Shown here: one piece after another, positions 1 to 8,746 of the stretch
How the letters are laid out: each line of letters opens with the position of its first letter
Numbering within the stretch: the first letter of the stretch is position 1
Assembly (NCBI RefSeq): GCF_003574655.1
Contig: NZ_QNUM01000001.1
Span: 558,001-622,000, forward strand
Direction of reading: 5' to 3'
Length of the DNA stretch: 64,000 nt
Origin: Cohaesibacter haloalkalitolerans
GTDB taxonomy: Bacteria; Pseudomonadota; Alphaproteobacteria; Rhizobiales; Cohaesibacteraceae
The notes under the pieces: generated by a model
What the model was told of the DNA's origin: nothing
What the model saw: only the letters and a program-made list of their open reading frames with translations
Database searches by the model: none
Program-made: the position numbers and the translations under genes

Positions 1-225
1 GATCGCGGTGGCATTCAGGTGTTCAGAGAGGAGGCGCGTCAGGGCGGCAGCCCCGATGTCCCAGCCGATGTGCATGTCGAGCTGGTCGCGGCTGATGCCC
101 AGATTGCCGAGGGCGGACGGGATGCCCTGACCGGCATGCTCGCAGGCAAGCAGGATCGGGCTGGTGCCTTCAGGATTGAGAATAACGGAAGGCGAGGGGT
201 CGCCAGCTTGCAACAAACGCGTCAT
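1..225 (-). CDS. N-formylglutamate amidohydrolase family protein (N-terminal part, cut by window edge)
   Basis: This minus-strand reading frame starts at an ATG (complement of 223-225) and stays open for 75 codons to the window edge. Residues 28-32 read CEHAG and residues 52-59 read HIGWDIGA. Both match the conserved N-terminal metal/substrate region of the N-formylglutamate amidohydrolase (FGase, HutG-like) family, which cleaves N-acyl amides of glutamate. It lies 15 bp downstream of livH and is probably the last gene of the liv operon so far visible. No other histidine-utilisation gene is present. With a GS-like enzyme encoded nearby, the substrate could be a gamma- or N-linked glutamate amide rather than formylglutamate, but that is inference. 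The family call rests on 75 residues only. Confidence 0.72.
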   Translation of the reverse strand, partial: MTRLLQAGDPSPSVILNPEGTSPILLACEHAGQGIPSALGNLGISRDQLDMHIGWDIGAAALTRLLSEHLNATAI

Positions 226-240
226 TGAAAGAAACCTTGA

Positions 241-1140
241 TTAGACTTTTTCGGCTTTCAGGCTGGCTGCCGGAATGAGACCATTGGGACGGAACAGCAT
301 GACGAAGACCACGATGGCCAGACCGATGGGCTCTCTGAATTCCTGCATGGAGGCGGGCAGGAAGGCCGCCAGATAGATCTCGATGAAACCGAGGACAAAA
401 CCACCGGCCACAGCACCGCGCAGGGAGCCCAGACCGCCGAGAATGGCGGCGATGAAGGCCTTGAGCACCGGCGAGAAGCCCATCAGCGGATCGACAGATG
501 CGCGCTGGGACACCCATAGTACGGCCGCAACCCCAGCCAGCAGCCCGGACAGGGCAAAGGCGGCGGAAATCACCGTGTTGGCGCGGATGCCCATCAGGCG
601 GGCGACGGCAAAGTCGGACGCTGCGGCGCGCATGGCAATGCCGTGCTTCTGCTTGCGCATGAACCAGTCGAGGAATGCCAGCATCACGATGGTGGCGATG
701 ATGGCGGCAATCTTGTTAATGCCGATGACCAGACCGAAAATGCTGACGCTGTCAGACAGCAACTGCGGCAGCAGAACCGGCTGGGACCGCGCTGCAATGA
801 GGTTCTGGAACAGTACCTGCAACACCATGGAGACGGCAAAGGAGGTGACCAGCATGGTGGCGCCAGAGGCGTTGCGCACCGGTCGGAAGGCGATGATCTC
901 CATCAGCACGGCAGCCAGCATGGCGGCGCCGACGGCAAGGGCTGCGGCGATGGCAAAGGGCACACCTGCCAGACCGCAATACATCAGCACATAGCCTGCA
1001 ATCGTCATCAGCTCCCCATGGGCGAAGTTGATCAGGCCCATGATGGAGAACACGACGGCCAGTCCCAGAGCGAGAAGCGCATATGTGCCACCAAGCGCGA
1101 TGGCATTGACGGTTTGTTGCAGCAGAATTTCCATAGTCAC
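241..1140 (-). CDS. livH: Branched-chain amino acid-type ABC transporter permease LivH
   Basis: This 299-residue hydrophobic protein has the LivH signature near its N-terminus (GLINFAHGELMTIAGY, about residues 35-50) and the conserved cytoplasmic loop ending GGLGSLRGAVAGG near residue 240. LivH forms the inner-membrane channel with LivM and is energised by LivF and LivG. The start codon overlaps the livF stop by 4 bp (ATGA), so the two are translationally coupled. Gene order downstream from the promoter is livM-G fusion, livK, livF, livH, FGase-like. Family members carry branched-chain amino acids, other amino acids, amides or urea. The sequence does not decide the substrate. The length is normal for the family. 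Confidence 0.93.
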   Translation of the reverse strand: MTMEILLQQTVNAIALGGTYALLALGLAVVFSIMGLINFAHGELMTIAGYVLMYCGLAGVPFAIAAALAVGAAMLAAVLMEIIAFRPVRNASGATMLVTSFAVSMVLQVLFQNLIAARSQPVLLPQLLSDSVSIFGLVIGINKIAAIIATIVMLAFLDWFMRKQKHGIAMRAAASDFAVARLMGIRANTVISAAFALSGLLAGVAAVLWVSQRASVDPLMGFSPVLKAFIAAILGGLGSLRGAVAGGFVLGFIEIYLAAFLPASMQEFREPIGLAIVVFVMLFRPNGLIPAASLKAEKV

Positions 1141-1850
1141 GCTCCAAGGAATGTGTCTTCAAAGCCGCCCTCGGCCATGAGGTCGGTGGCGGTTCCCTCT
1201 CCGACCACTTTGCCGCCGGACAGGATGTATCCACGGTCAGCGATCTCCAGACTCTTGGCGACATTCTGCTCGACGAGCGCGATGGTCACCTTCTGGTCTC
1301 TGAGGATGGTAATCAGGTCGAACACCTGCTCGACGATCAACGGGGCAAGGCCGAGGGAGGGCTCGTCAAGCAGCAGCAGGCGCGGTCCGCTCATCAGGGC
1401 GCGGCCAACCGCCAGCATCTGCTGCTGGCCACCCGAGAGGGTGCCGGCCAGCTGGTCCTTGCGTTCATGCAGGATCGGGAAAAGGGAATAGACCCGTTCC
1501 CAGGCAGTGTCGATTTTCGCCTTGTCGCGGACACTGTAGGCGCCCATCAGCAGATTCTCGGCCACGGAGAGGGCCGGGAAAACGCGGCGGCCTTCCGGCG
1601 ACAGGGCGAGCCCCAGCGGTGTCAGGGTTTCTGGTGCCATGGCGGTGATGTCCCGCCCGGCAAACTCGATCGTGCCGGAATGGACATCTGCCAACCCGGC
1701 AATGGCATTCAGCGTCGAGGACTTGCCCGCGCCGTTGGCTCCGAGGAAGGCGACGATCTCGCCTTCCCGGATTTCGAAGTCGATCCCCCGAACCGCCTGT
1801 ACAGCGCCATACCGCACTTGCAGCGAGGATACTTTCAATAGCGGTTCCAT
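1137..1850 (-). CDS. livF: Branched-chain amino acid-type ABC transporter ATP-binding protein LivF
   Basis: This 237-residue ABC ATPase has Walker A GANGAGKS at residues 37-44, the signature LSGGQQQML near 138 and Walker B LLLLDEPSLGLAP near 160. The LAPLIV segment after Walker B and the short length (about 235) are typical of LivF rather than LivG. It is the second ATPase of the transporter. The first one, LivG, is fused to LivM upstream. It starts 19 bp after livK, with a GGGAG Shine-Dalgarno about 10 bp before the ATG. It overlaps livH by 4 bp. Confidence 0.94.
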   Translation of the reverse strand: MEPLLKVSSLQVRYGAVQAVRGIDFEIREGEIVAFLGANGAGKSSTLNAIAGLADVHSGTIEFAGRDITAMAPETLTPLGLALSPEGRRVFPALSVAENLLMGAYSVRDKAKIDTAWERVYSLFPILHERKDQLAGTLSGGQQQMLAVGRALMSGPRLLLLDEPSLGLAPLIVEQVFDLITILRDQKVTIALVEQNVAKSLEIADRGYILSGGKVVGEGTATDLMAEGGFEDTFLGA

Positions 1851-1869
1851 TGGATCAATGCTCCCTTGA

Positions 1870-3027
1870 TTACTGCATGCGCGGGGCAGGAACGAGGTCG
1901 GCGGTCGGGCTTGGCTGGCCGATCAGTTCGCGGTCACCACCCTTGACGCGGACGAGAGAAACCTGACGGACCGGCATGCCGTTGGTGCCCTTGTAGGTGA
2001 TCTTGGACGTTGCGCCCTGCACATCTTCCAGATCGGCGATGGCATCACGCACGGCCTTCGGGTCGGTCGAACCGGCCTTCTTCACGGCGGCCTCGATCAC
2101 CTTGATGAGGTCATAGCCGACAGCGTTGAAGACTGTTTCGGACGCCTTGCCGGTGACTTCCTTGTATTTGGCGTTGAAGGCTTCCATCGGGCTGCCCGGG
2201 GTGGCAAAGCCAGCGGTGGTGAAGACGGTGCCTTCGACAACATCGCCCAGCGAGAAGGTGGTCGGGCTGTCGATGCCGTCAGAACCGATCATCTGGCTCT
2301 TGACGCCAGCGGCGCGCAGGGCCTTGAGCAGGGACGGGAAGTCTGGCTCGAAAGCGGCGGTCATGATGACTTCCGGCTGAGGGTCAAGCGCGGCGATGCG
2401 GGTGGCGATGGCAGAAAAATCCTGCTGGCCGATGGAGTAGGTGTCTTCGCCGAGGATCTTTCCGCCCAGCTTGTCGAACACTTCCTTGAAGTAGAGCGGC
2501 AGGGTGGTGTATTGCGCATCCGGGCTGTAGATGATGTAGGCCGACTTGAAACCTTCCTTGAAGGCCCATTCAGCGGACACGGTGGCCTGAACGTTGTCGC
2601 CGGGGAAGTTGGCAAACATGTAGTCACCGCCGACCAGCGGCAGGGTCGGAGAGGAGGCGCAGGTGGAGATCGCCGGAATTTCTGCCGATGCGACGATGGA
2701 AATGGCGGCCAGCGCCGGATCGGCGTCACATGGCAGCACCAGCACGGAAACCTTCTGATCTACCAGTTCCTGGGTTGCGATGGAGGTCTGGGCGGCGTCC
2801 GAGCGGACGTCCTTGTCGATGAGCTCGATCTTGAATTTTCCGTCAATGCCGCCTGCGGCGTTGATTTCGTCAACCGCGATGTGAACGCCTTCGATGACCG
2901 GGGCGTCATAGGGAGCCAGACCACCGGTCTGGGCGGTTGCGAGGCCGATTTTCAGCTCTTCTGCCAGCACTGGCTGGCTGAGAGCGGAAAGGGCAATGAG
3001 GCTTGAGAAGAGAAGTGCCTTTTTCAT
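1870..3027 (-). CDS. ABC transporter periplasmic substrate-binding protein, LivK-like
   Basis: This 385-residue exported protein belongs to the LivK/receptor-ligand-binding family (periplasmic binding protein type I). I chose the ATG at 3027 because it is followed directly by a signal peptide (Lys-rich start, hydrophobic core, cleavage after PVLAEE) and preceded by AGAGGAC. The longer open frame upstream is not protein-like. The mature N-terminus LKIGLATAQTGGLAPYD and the segment IDEINAAGGIDG are hallmark LivK motifs. Mature Cys residues near VLPCDAD and ISTCASS could be close in the fold. The binding protein captures the ligand in the periplasm for the LivHM permease. It lies between the livM-G fusion and livF, so it belongs to the same operon. 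The ligand is unknown. Confidence 0.9.
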   Translation of the reverse strand: MKKALLFSSLIALSALSQPVLAEELKIGLATAQTGGLAPYDAPVIEGVHIAVDEINAAGGIDGKFKIELIDKDVRSDAAQTSIATQELVDQKVSVLVLPCDADPALAAISIVASAEIPAISTCASSPTLPLVGGDYMFANFPGDNVQATVSAEWAFKEGFKSAYIIYSPDAQYTTLPLYFKEVFDKLGGKILGEDTYSIGQQDFSAIATRIAALDPQPEVIMTAAFEPDFPSLLKALRAAGVKSQMIGSDGIDSPTTFSLGDVVEGTVFTTAGFATPGSPMEAFNAKYKEVTGKASETVFNAVGYDLIKVIEAAVKKAGSTDPKAVRDAIADLEDVQGATSKITYKGTNGMPVRQVSLVRVKGGDRELIGQPSPTADLVPAPRMQ

Positions 3028-3097
3028 GATTGTCCTCTGGTATTGGTGGGGTGATGATTGTTTGTTCGTTTGCTTTTTTAAAAGGTCTTGACACGTC

Positions 3098-4900
3098 CTA
3101 GTCGGTTCGCTGGGCGTCTTCGTGATCCGAGCTGGCGCCGAGATAGGCTTCAACGACAGCGGGGTTCTTGCGGATTTCTGCGGGGGTTCCCTGTGCGATG
3201 AGGGTGCCTTCGTTGAGCACCGCAATGCGGTCGCACAGCTGATTGATGAGCTTGAGGTCGTGGTCGACCAGCAGGATGCCGATGCCCAGATCTCGGGTCA
3301 GGCCGCGCAGCATTTCCATCAGGGCATCGGTTTCTTCGCGGTTCATGCCAGCCGCCGGTTCATCAAGGAACAACAGGCTTGGCTGGCAGGCAAGGGCGCG
3401 GGCGATCTCGACGCGGCGTTGGTCGCCATAGGACAGGGTTCCGGCGTCCATTTCGGCAAATTTGCTCATGCCCATGCGCTCAAGGGCGGTCTGGGCACGA
3501 CCTTCGGCGTCCTCGCCATCGCGGGTGGAGAGAGCTGCCACGAGCACGTTCTGGAACACCGTGAGGTGGTTGAACAGGCGGATGTTCTGGAAGGTGCGGG
3601 CGATGCCGTGTTCGGCGACCTTGTGCGAGGACACGCCGTCGAGCAGGGTGTCGGCAATGCGGAAGCTGCCTTCGCTCGGCTTCAGCACGCCCGAGAGCAT
3701 GTTGAGCAGGGTGGTCTTGCCCGAGCCATTCGGCCCGATCAGGCCGACAATCTCGCCCGGCATCAGCTTGAAATCGACATTGTTGACGGCGACGAGACCA
3801 CCAAATCGCATGGTCATGCCCTTGGCCAAAAGGATGCCGTCCGGCTCTGCGGCCTGAAGCGATGTGGTCGCTGCGGCCTTGCGGTGCGGCTTGATGAAGC
3901 GCTCTTCCCATTCCTTGAGGCCGGTCAGGCCATCGGCCTTGCGGAACATGGCAAACAGAATGAGCAGGGCGATGCCGATCTGGGTGGTGCCGAACACCTG
4001 CGGCACCTCGACAAAGCCGAGAGAAAAGCCGCTTTCCAGATGTCTGAGGATCTCGGTGACGATGGTGATGACCACGGCGCCGGAAATGGCCCCGGTGACG
4101 GTGGTCATGCCGCCGACGATGAGCATGGCCAGCAGCTGGAAGGTGTCGACGAAGTAGAAATTCTTCGGGCTGAAAGCGCCGAGAAAATGGGCCATCAGGG
4201 CGCCGGAAAGCCCCATCAGAACGGCACTGATGACCCATGAGACAAGACGCTCGCGCTTGATGTTGACACCAACGGCGGCTGCCGCGATGGCGTTTTCGCG
4301 GCTGGCACGCAGCTTGAGGCCTGAGACGGAATCCCGATAGAGCCGGGCGACGATGAGTGCAATGACGCAACCGGCCATGGCCACCCACAGGGTGGTTTCG
4401 CGCGGCACGCCAAAGAAGGAGCCTGACCCGCGGGTCACGTCACGCCAGCCGATCAGCACCCCGTGAACGATGATCAGCAGCCCGAGAGTGGCGATGGTTG
4501 CCGCTTCACCCTGCAGCTTGCCGACGACGATGCCGGTGACGATGGCCACCAGTGCCACGACGACCAGTGCGACCAGAATGGCAGGCAGAAGCCCCGTCTC
4601 GGTGGAGGCCAGCCAGTGGGGCAGCTTGGGCAGGGTTGCGGCCTTCATCATCGCCGGAACGGTCAGTAGCGAGGCGGCGTAGGCGCCGATGGCCATGAAG
4701 GAAAGATGGCCAAAGGACATGATGCCGGAGTTGCCGCAATAGACGCCCTGAGCGACCACTGCAATGAGCGAAACAAAGAAAACAACGAGAATGCGCTGGC
4801 TTGCAGGTCCCATGTACCAGGCAATGGCCGAGGCAACAAGAGCGAGGGCGAGGATGGCAAAAACTGAATAAAACAGCTGACGACCTGAGGTGACAAGCAT
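3098..4900 (-). CDS. Fused ABC transporter permease/ATP-binding protein LivM-LivG
   Basis: This single 600-residue polypeptide combines a LivM-type permease (about residues 1-325, with GNSGIMSFGHLSFMAIGAY near 57-75) and a LivG-type ATPase (about 355-590). The ATPase part has Walker A GPNGSGKTT near 387-395, the signature LSYGDQRRVEIA near 485 and Walker B LLFLDEPAAGMN near 507. The C-terminal extension IRKNPAVVEAYLG is typical of LivG. The two halves are normally separate genes. Here they share one frame through a short linker rich in Lys and Ala, with no stop. It is the first gene of the leftward operon. A GGAG sits 8 bp before the ATG, and the gene faces the RpiR-family regulator across a 118-bp promoter region. 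Confidence 0.92.
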   Translation of the reverse strand: MLVTSGRQLFYSVFAILALALVASAIAWYMGPASQRILVVFFVSLIAVVAQGVYCGNSGIMSFGHLSFMAIGAYAASLLTVPAMMKAATLPKLPHWLASTETGLLPAILVALVVVALVAIVTGIVVGKLQGEAATIATLGLLIIVHGVLIGWRDVTRGSGSFFGVPRETTLWVAMAGCVIALIVARLYRDSVSGLKLRASRENAIAAAAVGVNIKRERLVSWVISAVLMGLSGALMAHFLGAFSPKNFYFVDTFQLLAMLIVGGMTTVTGAISGAVVITIVTEILRHLESGFSLGFVEVPQVFGTTQIGIALLILFAMFRKADGLTGLKEWEERFIKPHRKAAATTSLQAAEPDGILLAKGMTMRFGGLVAVNNVDFKLMPGEIVGLIGPNGSGKTTLLNMLSGVLKPSEGSFRIADTLLDGVSSHKVAEHGIARTFQNIRLFNHLTVFQNVLVAALSTRDGEDAEGRAQTALERMGMSKFAEMDAGTLSYGDQRRVEIARALACQPSLLFLDEPAAGMNREETDALMEMLRGLTRDLGIGILLVDHDLKLINQLCDRIAVLNEGTLIAQGTPAEIRKNPAVVEAYLGASSDHEDAQRTD

Positions 4901-4933
4901 CGATTTTCTCCAACTAATTGCTAGTGACCATAA

Positions 4934-4949
4934 TGAAAGCGGATTTTCA
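4934..4949. promoter_or_regulatory. Candidate operator TGAAA-N6-TTTCA in the liv/RpiR divergent promoter region
   Basis: A perfect interrupted palindrome lies in the 118-bp gap between the liv operon and the RpiR-family gene: TGAAA at 4934-4938 and TTTCA at 4945-4949, 6 bp apart. A second inverted pair, TGTCAA at 4951-4956 and TTGACA at 4971-4976, follows in an A/T-rich tract. The TTGACA could be the -35 box for the regulator gene, with a poor -10 near 4994-4999. RpiR-family proteins often bind short palindromes beside their own gene. Binding here is inferred from position and symmetry only. Confidence 0.4.
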
Positions 4950-5018
4950 ATGTCAACAAAAAAAATACATTTGACAATTTAATTTCATTCTTCAATATGG
5001 ATCGAAAGGGAGAAATAT

Positions 5019-5858
5019 ATGACCGTTCGTGATCAGATCGAGGCGCATTCAACCGACTTTACAGCCACGGAAAGACGCCTGAGCACAACACTTCTGCTCG
5101 ACTATCCGTTCGCCGGACTAGAGCCGATCCAGACGCTGGCCGAGCGGGCCAAGACGTCGGCTCCGAGTATCTCGCGCTTCGTTTCGAAAATCGGCTTTCA
5201 GAGTTTTCAGGACTTCCAGCGCCATCTGATCGATGAGCTCAAGCAGATCCAGACCTCGCCGGTGGAACGCAAGTCGATGAGCAAGCCGGTCGACGGGGCT
5301 TACATGTCCAGCTTCCTCGATCGTGTGTCGGATATTCTGGAGGAATCGACGCAGGCGATCTCGGAAGCGCAGTTCGAGCGGATTTGTCAGATGCTGTCGG
5401 ATCCGAAACGGTCGCTCTATTTCATTGGCGGTCGTATGAGTGACACGCTGATGCAGTATATGTCGCGCCATCTGCGCCAGATCCGCCAGAAGGTCTATCA
5501 TCTGCCGTCCGACCCCGAGATGTGGCCGGAGTATCTGTTGCGGATGAAGGCCAAGGATATTCTGGTGATCGCCGATTTCCGCCGCTATCAGTCCAATCTC
5601 AACCATCTTGCCCGCAAGGCTGCCGAAGAGCGCAAGGCGCAGGTTGTACTGATGACCGACCAATGGATGTCGCCGGTTTCGCGCCATGCCTCGGAAATTC
5701 TCGCTGTGCCCATCAATACCAACACCTTGTGGGACAGCTACTCCGGCGCATTTGCCGTGATTGAAGCAACCCTGACCAATATTGCCGATTCCCACTGGGA
5801 GACAACCAAGCAACGCATCGAGCATTGGGATTCGATGCGATTAGACTTTGGAGAATAA
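5019..5858 (+). CDS. MurR/RpiR-family transcriptional regulator (HTH + SIS)
   Basis: This 279-residue protein has an N-terminal RpiR-type helix-turn-helix (about residues 1-77). The recognition region reads LAERAKTSAPSISRFVSKIGF, followed by SFQDFQRHL. A SIS sugar-isomerase-like domain (about 120-260) contains LYFIGGRMSDTL and ILVIADFRRY. The family senses phosphorylated sugars or other small ligands through the SIS domain. GGGAG precedes the ATG by 7 bp. Its stop overlaps the beginning of the GS-like reading frame, and it faces the liv operon. It therefore probably controls both the transporter and the GS-aminotransferase genes. The typical SIS GxGxS loop is altered to GGRMS, so the ligand may not be a sugar phosphate. 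Confidence 0.88.
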   Translation: MTVRDQIEAHSTDFTATERRLSTTLLLDYPFAGLEPIQTLAERAKTSAPSISRFVSKIGFQSFQDFQRHLIDELKQIQTSPVERKSMSKPVDGAYMSSFLDRVSDILEESTQAISEAQFERICQMLSDPKRSLYFIGGRMSDTLMQYMSRHLRQIRQKVYHLPSDPEMWPEYLLRMKAKDILVIADFRRYQSNLNHLARKAAEERKAQVVLMTDQWMSPVSRHASEILAVPINTNTLWDSYSGAFAVIEATLTNIADSHWETTKQRIEHWDSMRLDFGE

Positions 5859-5862
5859 TAAA

Positions 5863-7176
5863 GTGATCACCAATCCCCTCGTTTTCGTCATCACGTCCGA
5901 CATTGCGGGCAAGTCCCGCGGCAAGTCCTTCCCGCTCAAGGAAATGGAAAAGCGCCTCAAGCGCGGTGTCGGCTGGACGCCAACCAACGTCCAGATCACC
6001 TGTTTCGATGCCATCGCCGAAAGTCCCTTCGGCTCTCTTGGCGACCTGCTGCTGATCCCCGACGCCGATTCCAAGGTCAAACTTGACTTTGAAGATGGCG
6101 GCCCGGTCGAGCGCTTCATGATTGGTGATGTCACCGATCTTGATGGCCAGCCATGGAACTGCTGCACCCGCTCCATCCTGAAGGGTGCTCTGGAAGGCCT
6201 CAAGGATGCCGGCGGTGTCGAACTAATCGCCGCCTTCGAGCATGAATTCCAGTTTCGCGCCGGTCTGGCACCAAAGGGCGAGCCCTACGGCCTCAATGGG
6301 TTTACCCGTCGTCGCCAGTTTGGCGAGACCCTGATGGCGGCGCTGGAACAGGCCGGGCTTCATCCGGACACCTTCATGAAGGAATACGGGCCGGATCAGT
6401 ATGAAGTGACCATCGGCCCGAGCCAGAATCACCGCGCCGCTGACGAATCCCTGATCTTGCGGGAAGTGACCCGGATGACGGCGGCCCGTTATGGTGAGAC
6501 CGTGACCTTCACCCCCATTCAGGACCCGGCGTCGGTGGGTAACGGGGTTCATATCCATATGAGTTTTGTGACCGAGAAGGGCGACCCTGCCACCTATGAC
6601 GCGGAAGGTCTGGCTGGCATGTCGCCGGTGACCGGTGCCTTCATCGCCGGTGTGTTGAAATATCTCGACAGCATTGTTGCCTTTACCGCGCCATCGGAGA
6701 TTTCCTATCTGCGCCTGACGCCGCATCGCTGGAGCGCTGCTTACAACAACCTCGGCTTCCGCGACCGTGAGGCCTCTATCCGCATCTGCCCGGTGACCTC
6801 GACCGATCCGGAAAGCATTGCGCGCCAATATAACTTCGAATTCCGCGCCGCCGACTGTGCAGCTTCGCCGCACCTTGCCCTTGCGGCGATCATCTTCGCC
6901 GGAACGCAGGGCATCAAGGACAAGCTGCCGATGCCGAAGGTGACCGAAGAGGATCTGTCCTTGCTCGACGAGGCAGCGCTTTCCGAGCGTGGCTATGTGC
7001 GCCTGCCGCAAACTCTGGAAGCGGCCCTTGAGCGGCTTGACGCCAACGAGACCGTTCGCAGCTGGTTCCCGGCAGAGTTTGTCGACGTCTATCTGGCCCA
7101 CAAGAAGGGCGAGCTGGCCTGTCTTGAGGGCATGGATACGGCGGCTCGCTGCGCCGCCTATGCCGCCGTCTACTAG
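5863..7176 (+). CDS. Glutamine synthetase-like enzyme (class III/gamma-glutamylamide synthetase type)
   Basis: This 437-residue protein of the glutamine synthetase catalytic superfamily keeps the metal-binding Glu pair (E126, E128 in AFEHEFQF), the nucleotide/metal motif NGVHIHMS (227-234), an IRIC segment in place of the usual RIP, and the C-terminal EFRAADCAASPHLALAA. Enzymes of this branch (PuuA, IpuC, GlnT relatives) ATP-dependently join glutamate to an amine. I prefer the GTG at 5863, because GGAG at 5850-5853 is correctly spaced for it. A TTG at 5848 is the alternative and lacks a Shine-Dalgarno. The gene follows the RpiR-family regulator without a gap. The usual NRSA box is DREA here, which argues against a housekeeping GlnA. 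The substrate amine is unknown. Confidence 0.85.
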   Translation: MITNPLVFVITSDIAGKSRGKSFPLKEMEKRLKRGVGWTPTNVQITCFDAIAESPFGSLGDLLLIPDADSKVKLDFEDGGPVERFMIGDVTDLDGQPWNCCTRSILKGALEGLKDAGGVELIAAFEHEFQFRAGLAPKGEPYGLNGFTRRRQFGETLMAALEQAGLHPDTFMKEYGPDQYEVTIGPSQNHRAADESLILREVTRMTAARYGETVTFTPIQDPASVGNGVHIHMSFVTEKGDPATYDAEGLAGMSPVTGAFIAGVLKYLDSIVAFTAPSEISYLRLTPHRWSAAYNNLGFRDREASIRICPVTSTDPESIARQYNFEFRAADCAASPHLALAAIIFAGTQGIKDKLPMPKVTEEDLSLLDEAALSERGYVRLPQTLEAALERLDANETVRSWFPAEFVDVYLAHKKGELACLEGMDTAARCAAYAAVY

Positions 7177-7382
7177 GGCCACTTTCAAGGCCGAAAATTT
7201 TCACTATGCGCTGTCAGGCCCGGTCTGTACCCAGTCTGTACCCAGTCTGGCAGCGCGCACCCTGCACATTTCCGCATCGGGCGCTCCCTCCTCTTGCCCG
7301 GATGCCGCTTTTTCCAATTCATTTCCTGAATTTCCTGCGCTCAGACCCTCGCGTCTTCCCACTGAACAACAGGAGTTGCCAA

Positions 7383-8714
7383 ATGACGATTTCCCCGCAA
7401 GCCCAAGCTCTTCTTGATCGTGATGCCAAGGCCGTTGCCGGCATCGAAAAATTGCGTTTTTTCCCCATTGCCATTGAAAAGGGCAAGGGCTCGTGGCTCA
7501 CCGAGGTTGGTGGCCGCAAGCTGCTGGACCTGTCCTCGACCTGGACGGCCTGTGGCCTTGGCCATGGGCACCCCAAGATCATCGAGGCGATGGTCAGGGC
7601 CGCCCAGTCGCCTGCTGGTGCTGGCGGGTTGTCTGCTGTCCACCCGGACAGCGTTGGATTTGCCGAGGATCTGCTGGCCTTCACGCCCGGTGAGGGCGAG
7701 CGTCGGGTCTATTTCGGTCATTCCGGCACCGATGCCAATGACGTCGTCTTTCGCGCAGCCCGTCAGGCCACCGGCAAGAAACGGATCGTGACCTTCAAGC
7801 TGGGCTATCACGGCGGGCTCGGCGTTGCCATGAAGGTGTCGGATGTTCATATCGCCGCCGGGGCGGAGGCCGACCCGGACCTGTTTCTGGCGACCTACCC
7901 CAATCCCTTCCGGCCGCATGTTGCGGGCGATGATCCGATCGCAGCAAGTGTTGCTGCCTCGATTGCCGAGATCGACCGGGAACTCGCAAAGGGCGATGTC
8001 TGCTGCCTGATGGCCGAACCGATCCTTTCCGATGGTGGCATGATCATTCCGCCGAAGGGCTTCCTGACTGCCCTGCAGGCCACCTGCAGGAAGCATGGAG
8101 TGCTGCTGGCCGTTGACGAGGTGAAAATGGGCCTTGGCCGTGCCGGTGTGATGCATGCCTTTCAGCTGGACGGGATCGTTCCTGATATCGTCACCTTCGG
8201 CAAGCTGATCGGCGGCGGGTTGCCGCTGTCGGCTGCCGTTGCGCCTGCCTGGGTCATCGACGGGCCTGCGGCTTCTGCGCTGCTGACCACGGCGGGCAAT
8301 CCGATCTGCACCGCCGTCGGGCGTCAGGTCATGCGCACCCTCGTCGAGGAAGACATTCCGCAACGCTCCGCCCGCGCAGGCAAGCGCTTTGTCAGTGGCT
8401 TGAAAGAGCTGATGAAGGACAGTCCCGTCATCGGCGACGTGCGGGCCGAAGGGCTGGCCATCGGTCTGGAACTGGTGACCGACAAGGAGAGCAACACGCC
8501 GGACAGGGCGCTGGCGACCAAGGTCGTCTACCGGGCCTTCGAGCTTGGTGCAGTGGTTCACTATGTCGGGGGCAATGTGCTGGAGATCACGCCGCCGCTG
8601 ATCATCAATGACGAGGAGATCGACCTTGCGGTTGACATCCTTGGCAAGGCGATTGCCGATGCTGCCGCGGGCAAGGTTTCCGATGAGGCTGTCGCCCCCT
8701 ATGCCGGTTGGTAA
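7383..8714 (+). CDS. Class III PLP-dependent aminotransferase
   Basis: This 443-residue fold-type I aminotransferase has DEVKMGLGRAG (Asp245 contacts the PLP pyridine) and VTFGKLIGGGLPLSA with the Schiff-base Lys274. The early motif STWTACGLGHGHP corresponds to the family's substrate and phosphate region. The GHSGTDANDVVFRAARQATGK segment binds the PLP phosphate. It resembles omega-amino acid/GABA-type and glutamate-semialdehyde aminomutase-like enzymes. The ATG at 7383 follows CAGGAG with an 8-bp gap. The open frame extends 59 codons upstream, but that part is not protein-like. It lies 206 bp after the GS-like gene and probably acts on an amine or amino acid processed in the same pathway. 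A terminator follows. Confidence 0.88.
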   Translation: MTISPQAQALLDRDAKAVAGIEKLRFFPIAIEKGKGSWLTEVGGRKLLDLSSTWTACGLGHGHPKIIEAMVRAAQSPAGAGGLSAVHPDSVGFAEDLLAFTPGEGERRVYFGHSGTDANDVVFRAARQATGKKRIVTFKLGYHGGLGVAMKVSDVHIAAGAEADPDLFLATYPNPFRPHVAGDDPIAASVAASIAEIDRELAKGDVCCLMAEPILSDGGMIIPPKGFLTALQATCRKHGVLLAVDEVKMGLGRAGVMHAFQLDGIVPDIVTFGKLIGGGLPLSAAVAPAWVIDGPAASALLTTAGNPICTAVGRQVMRTLVEEDIPQRSARAGKRFVSGLKELMKDSPVIGDVRAEGLAIGLELVTDKESNTPDRALATKVVYRAFELGAVVHYVGGNVLEITPPLIINDEEIDLAVDILGKAIADAAAGKVSDEAVAPYAGW

Positions 8715-8746
8715 GGGACTTTCTCCGGACTGATATCAAATGCAAC

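Noticed and set aside
7223-7250. Short tandem repeat GTCTGTACCCA in two and a half copies between the GS-like and aminotransferase genes
   Set aside because: It is only about 28 bp, has no symmetry and no sign of a wider array. Treated as chance repetition.
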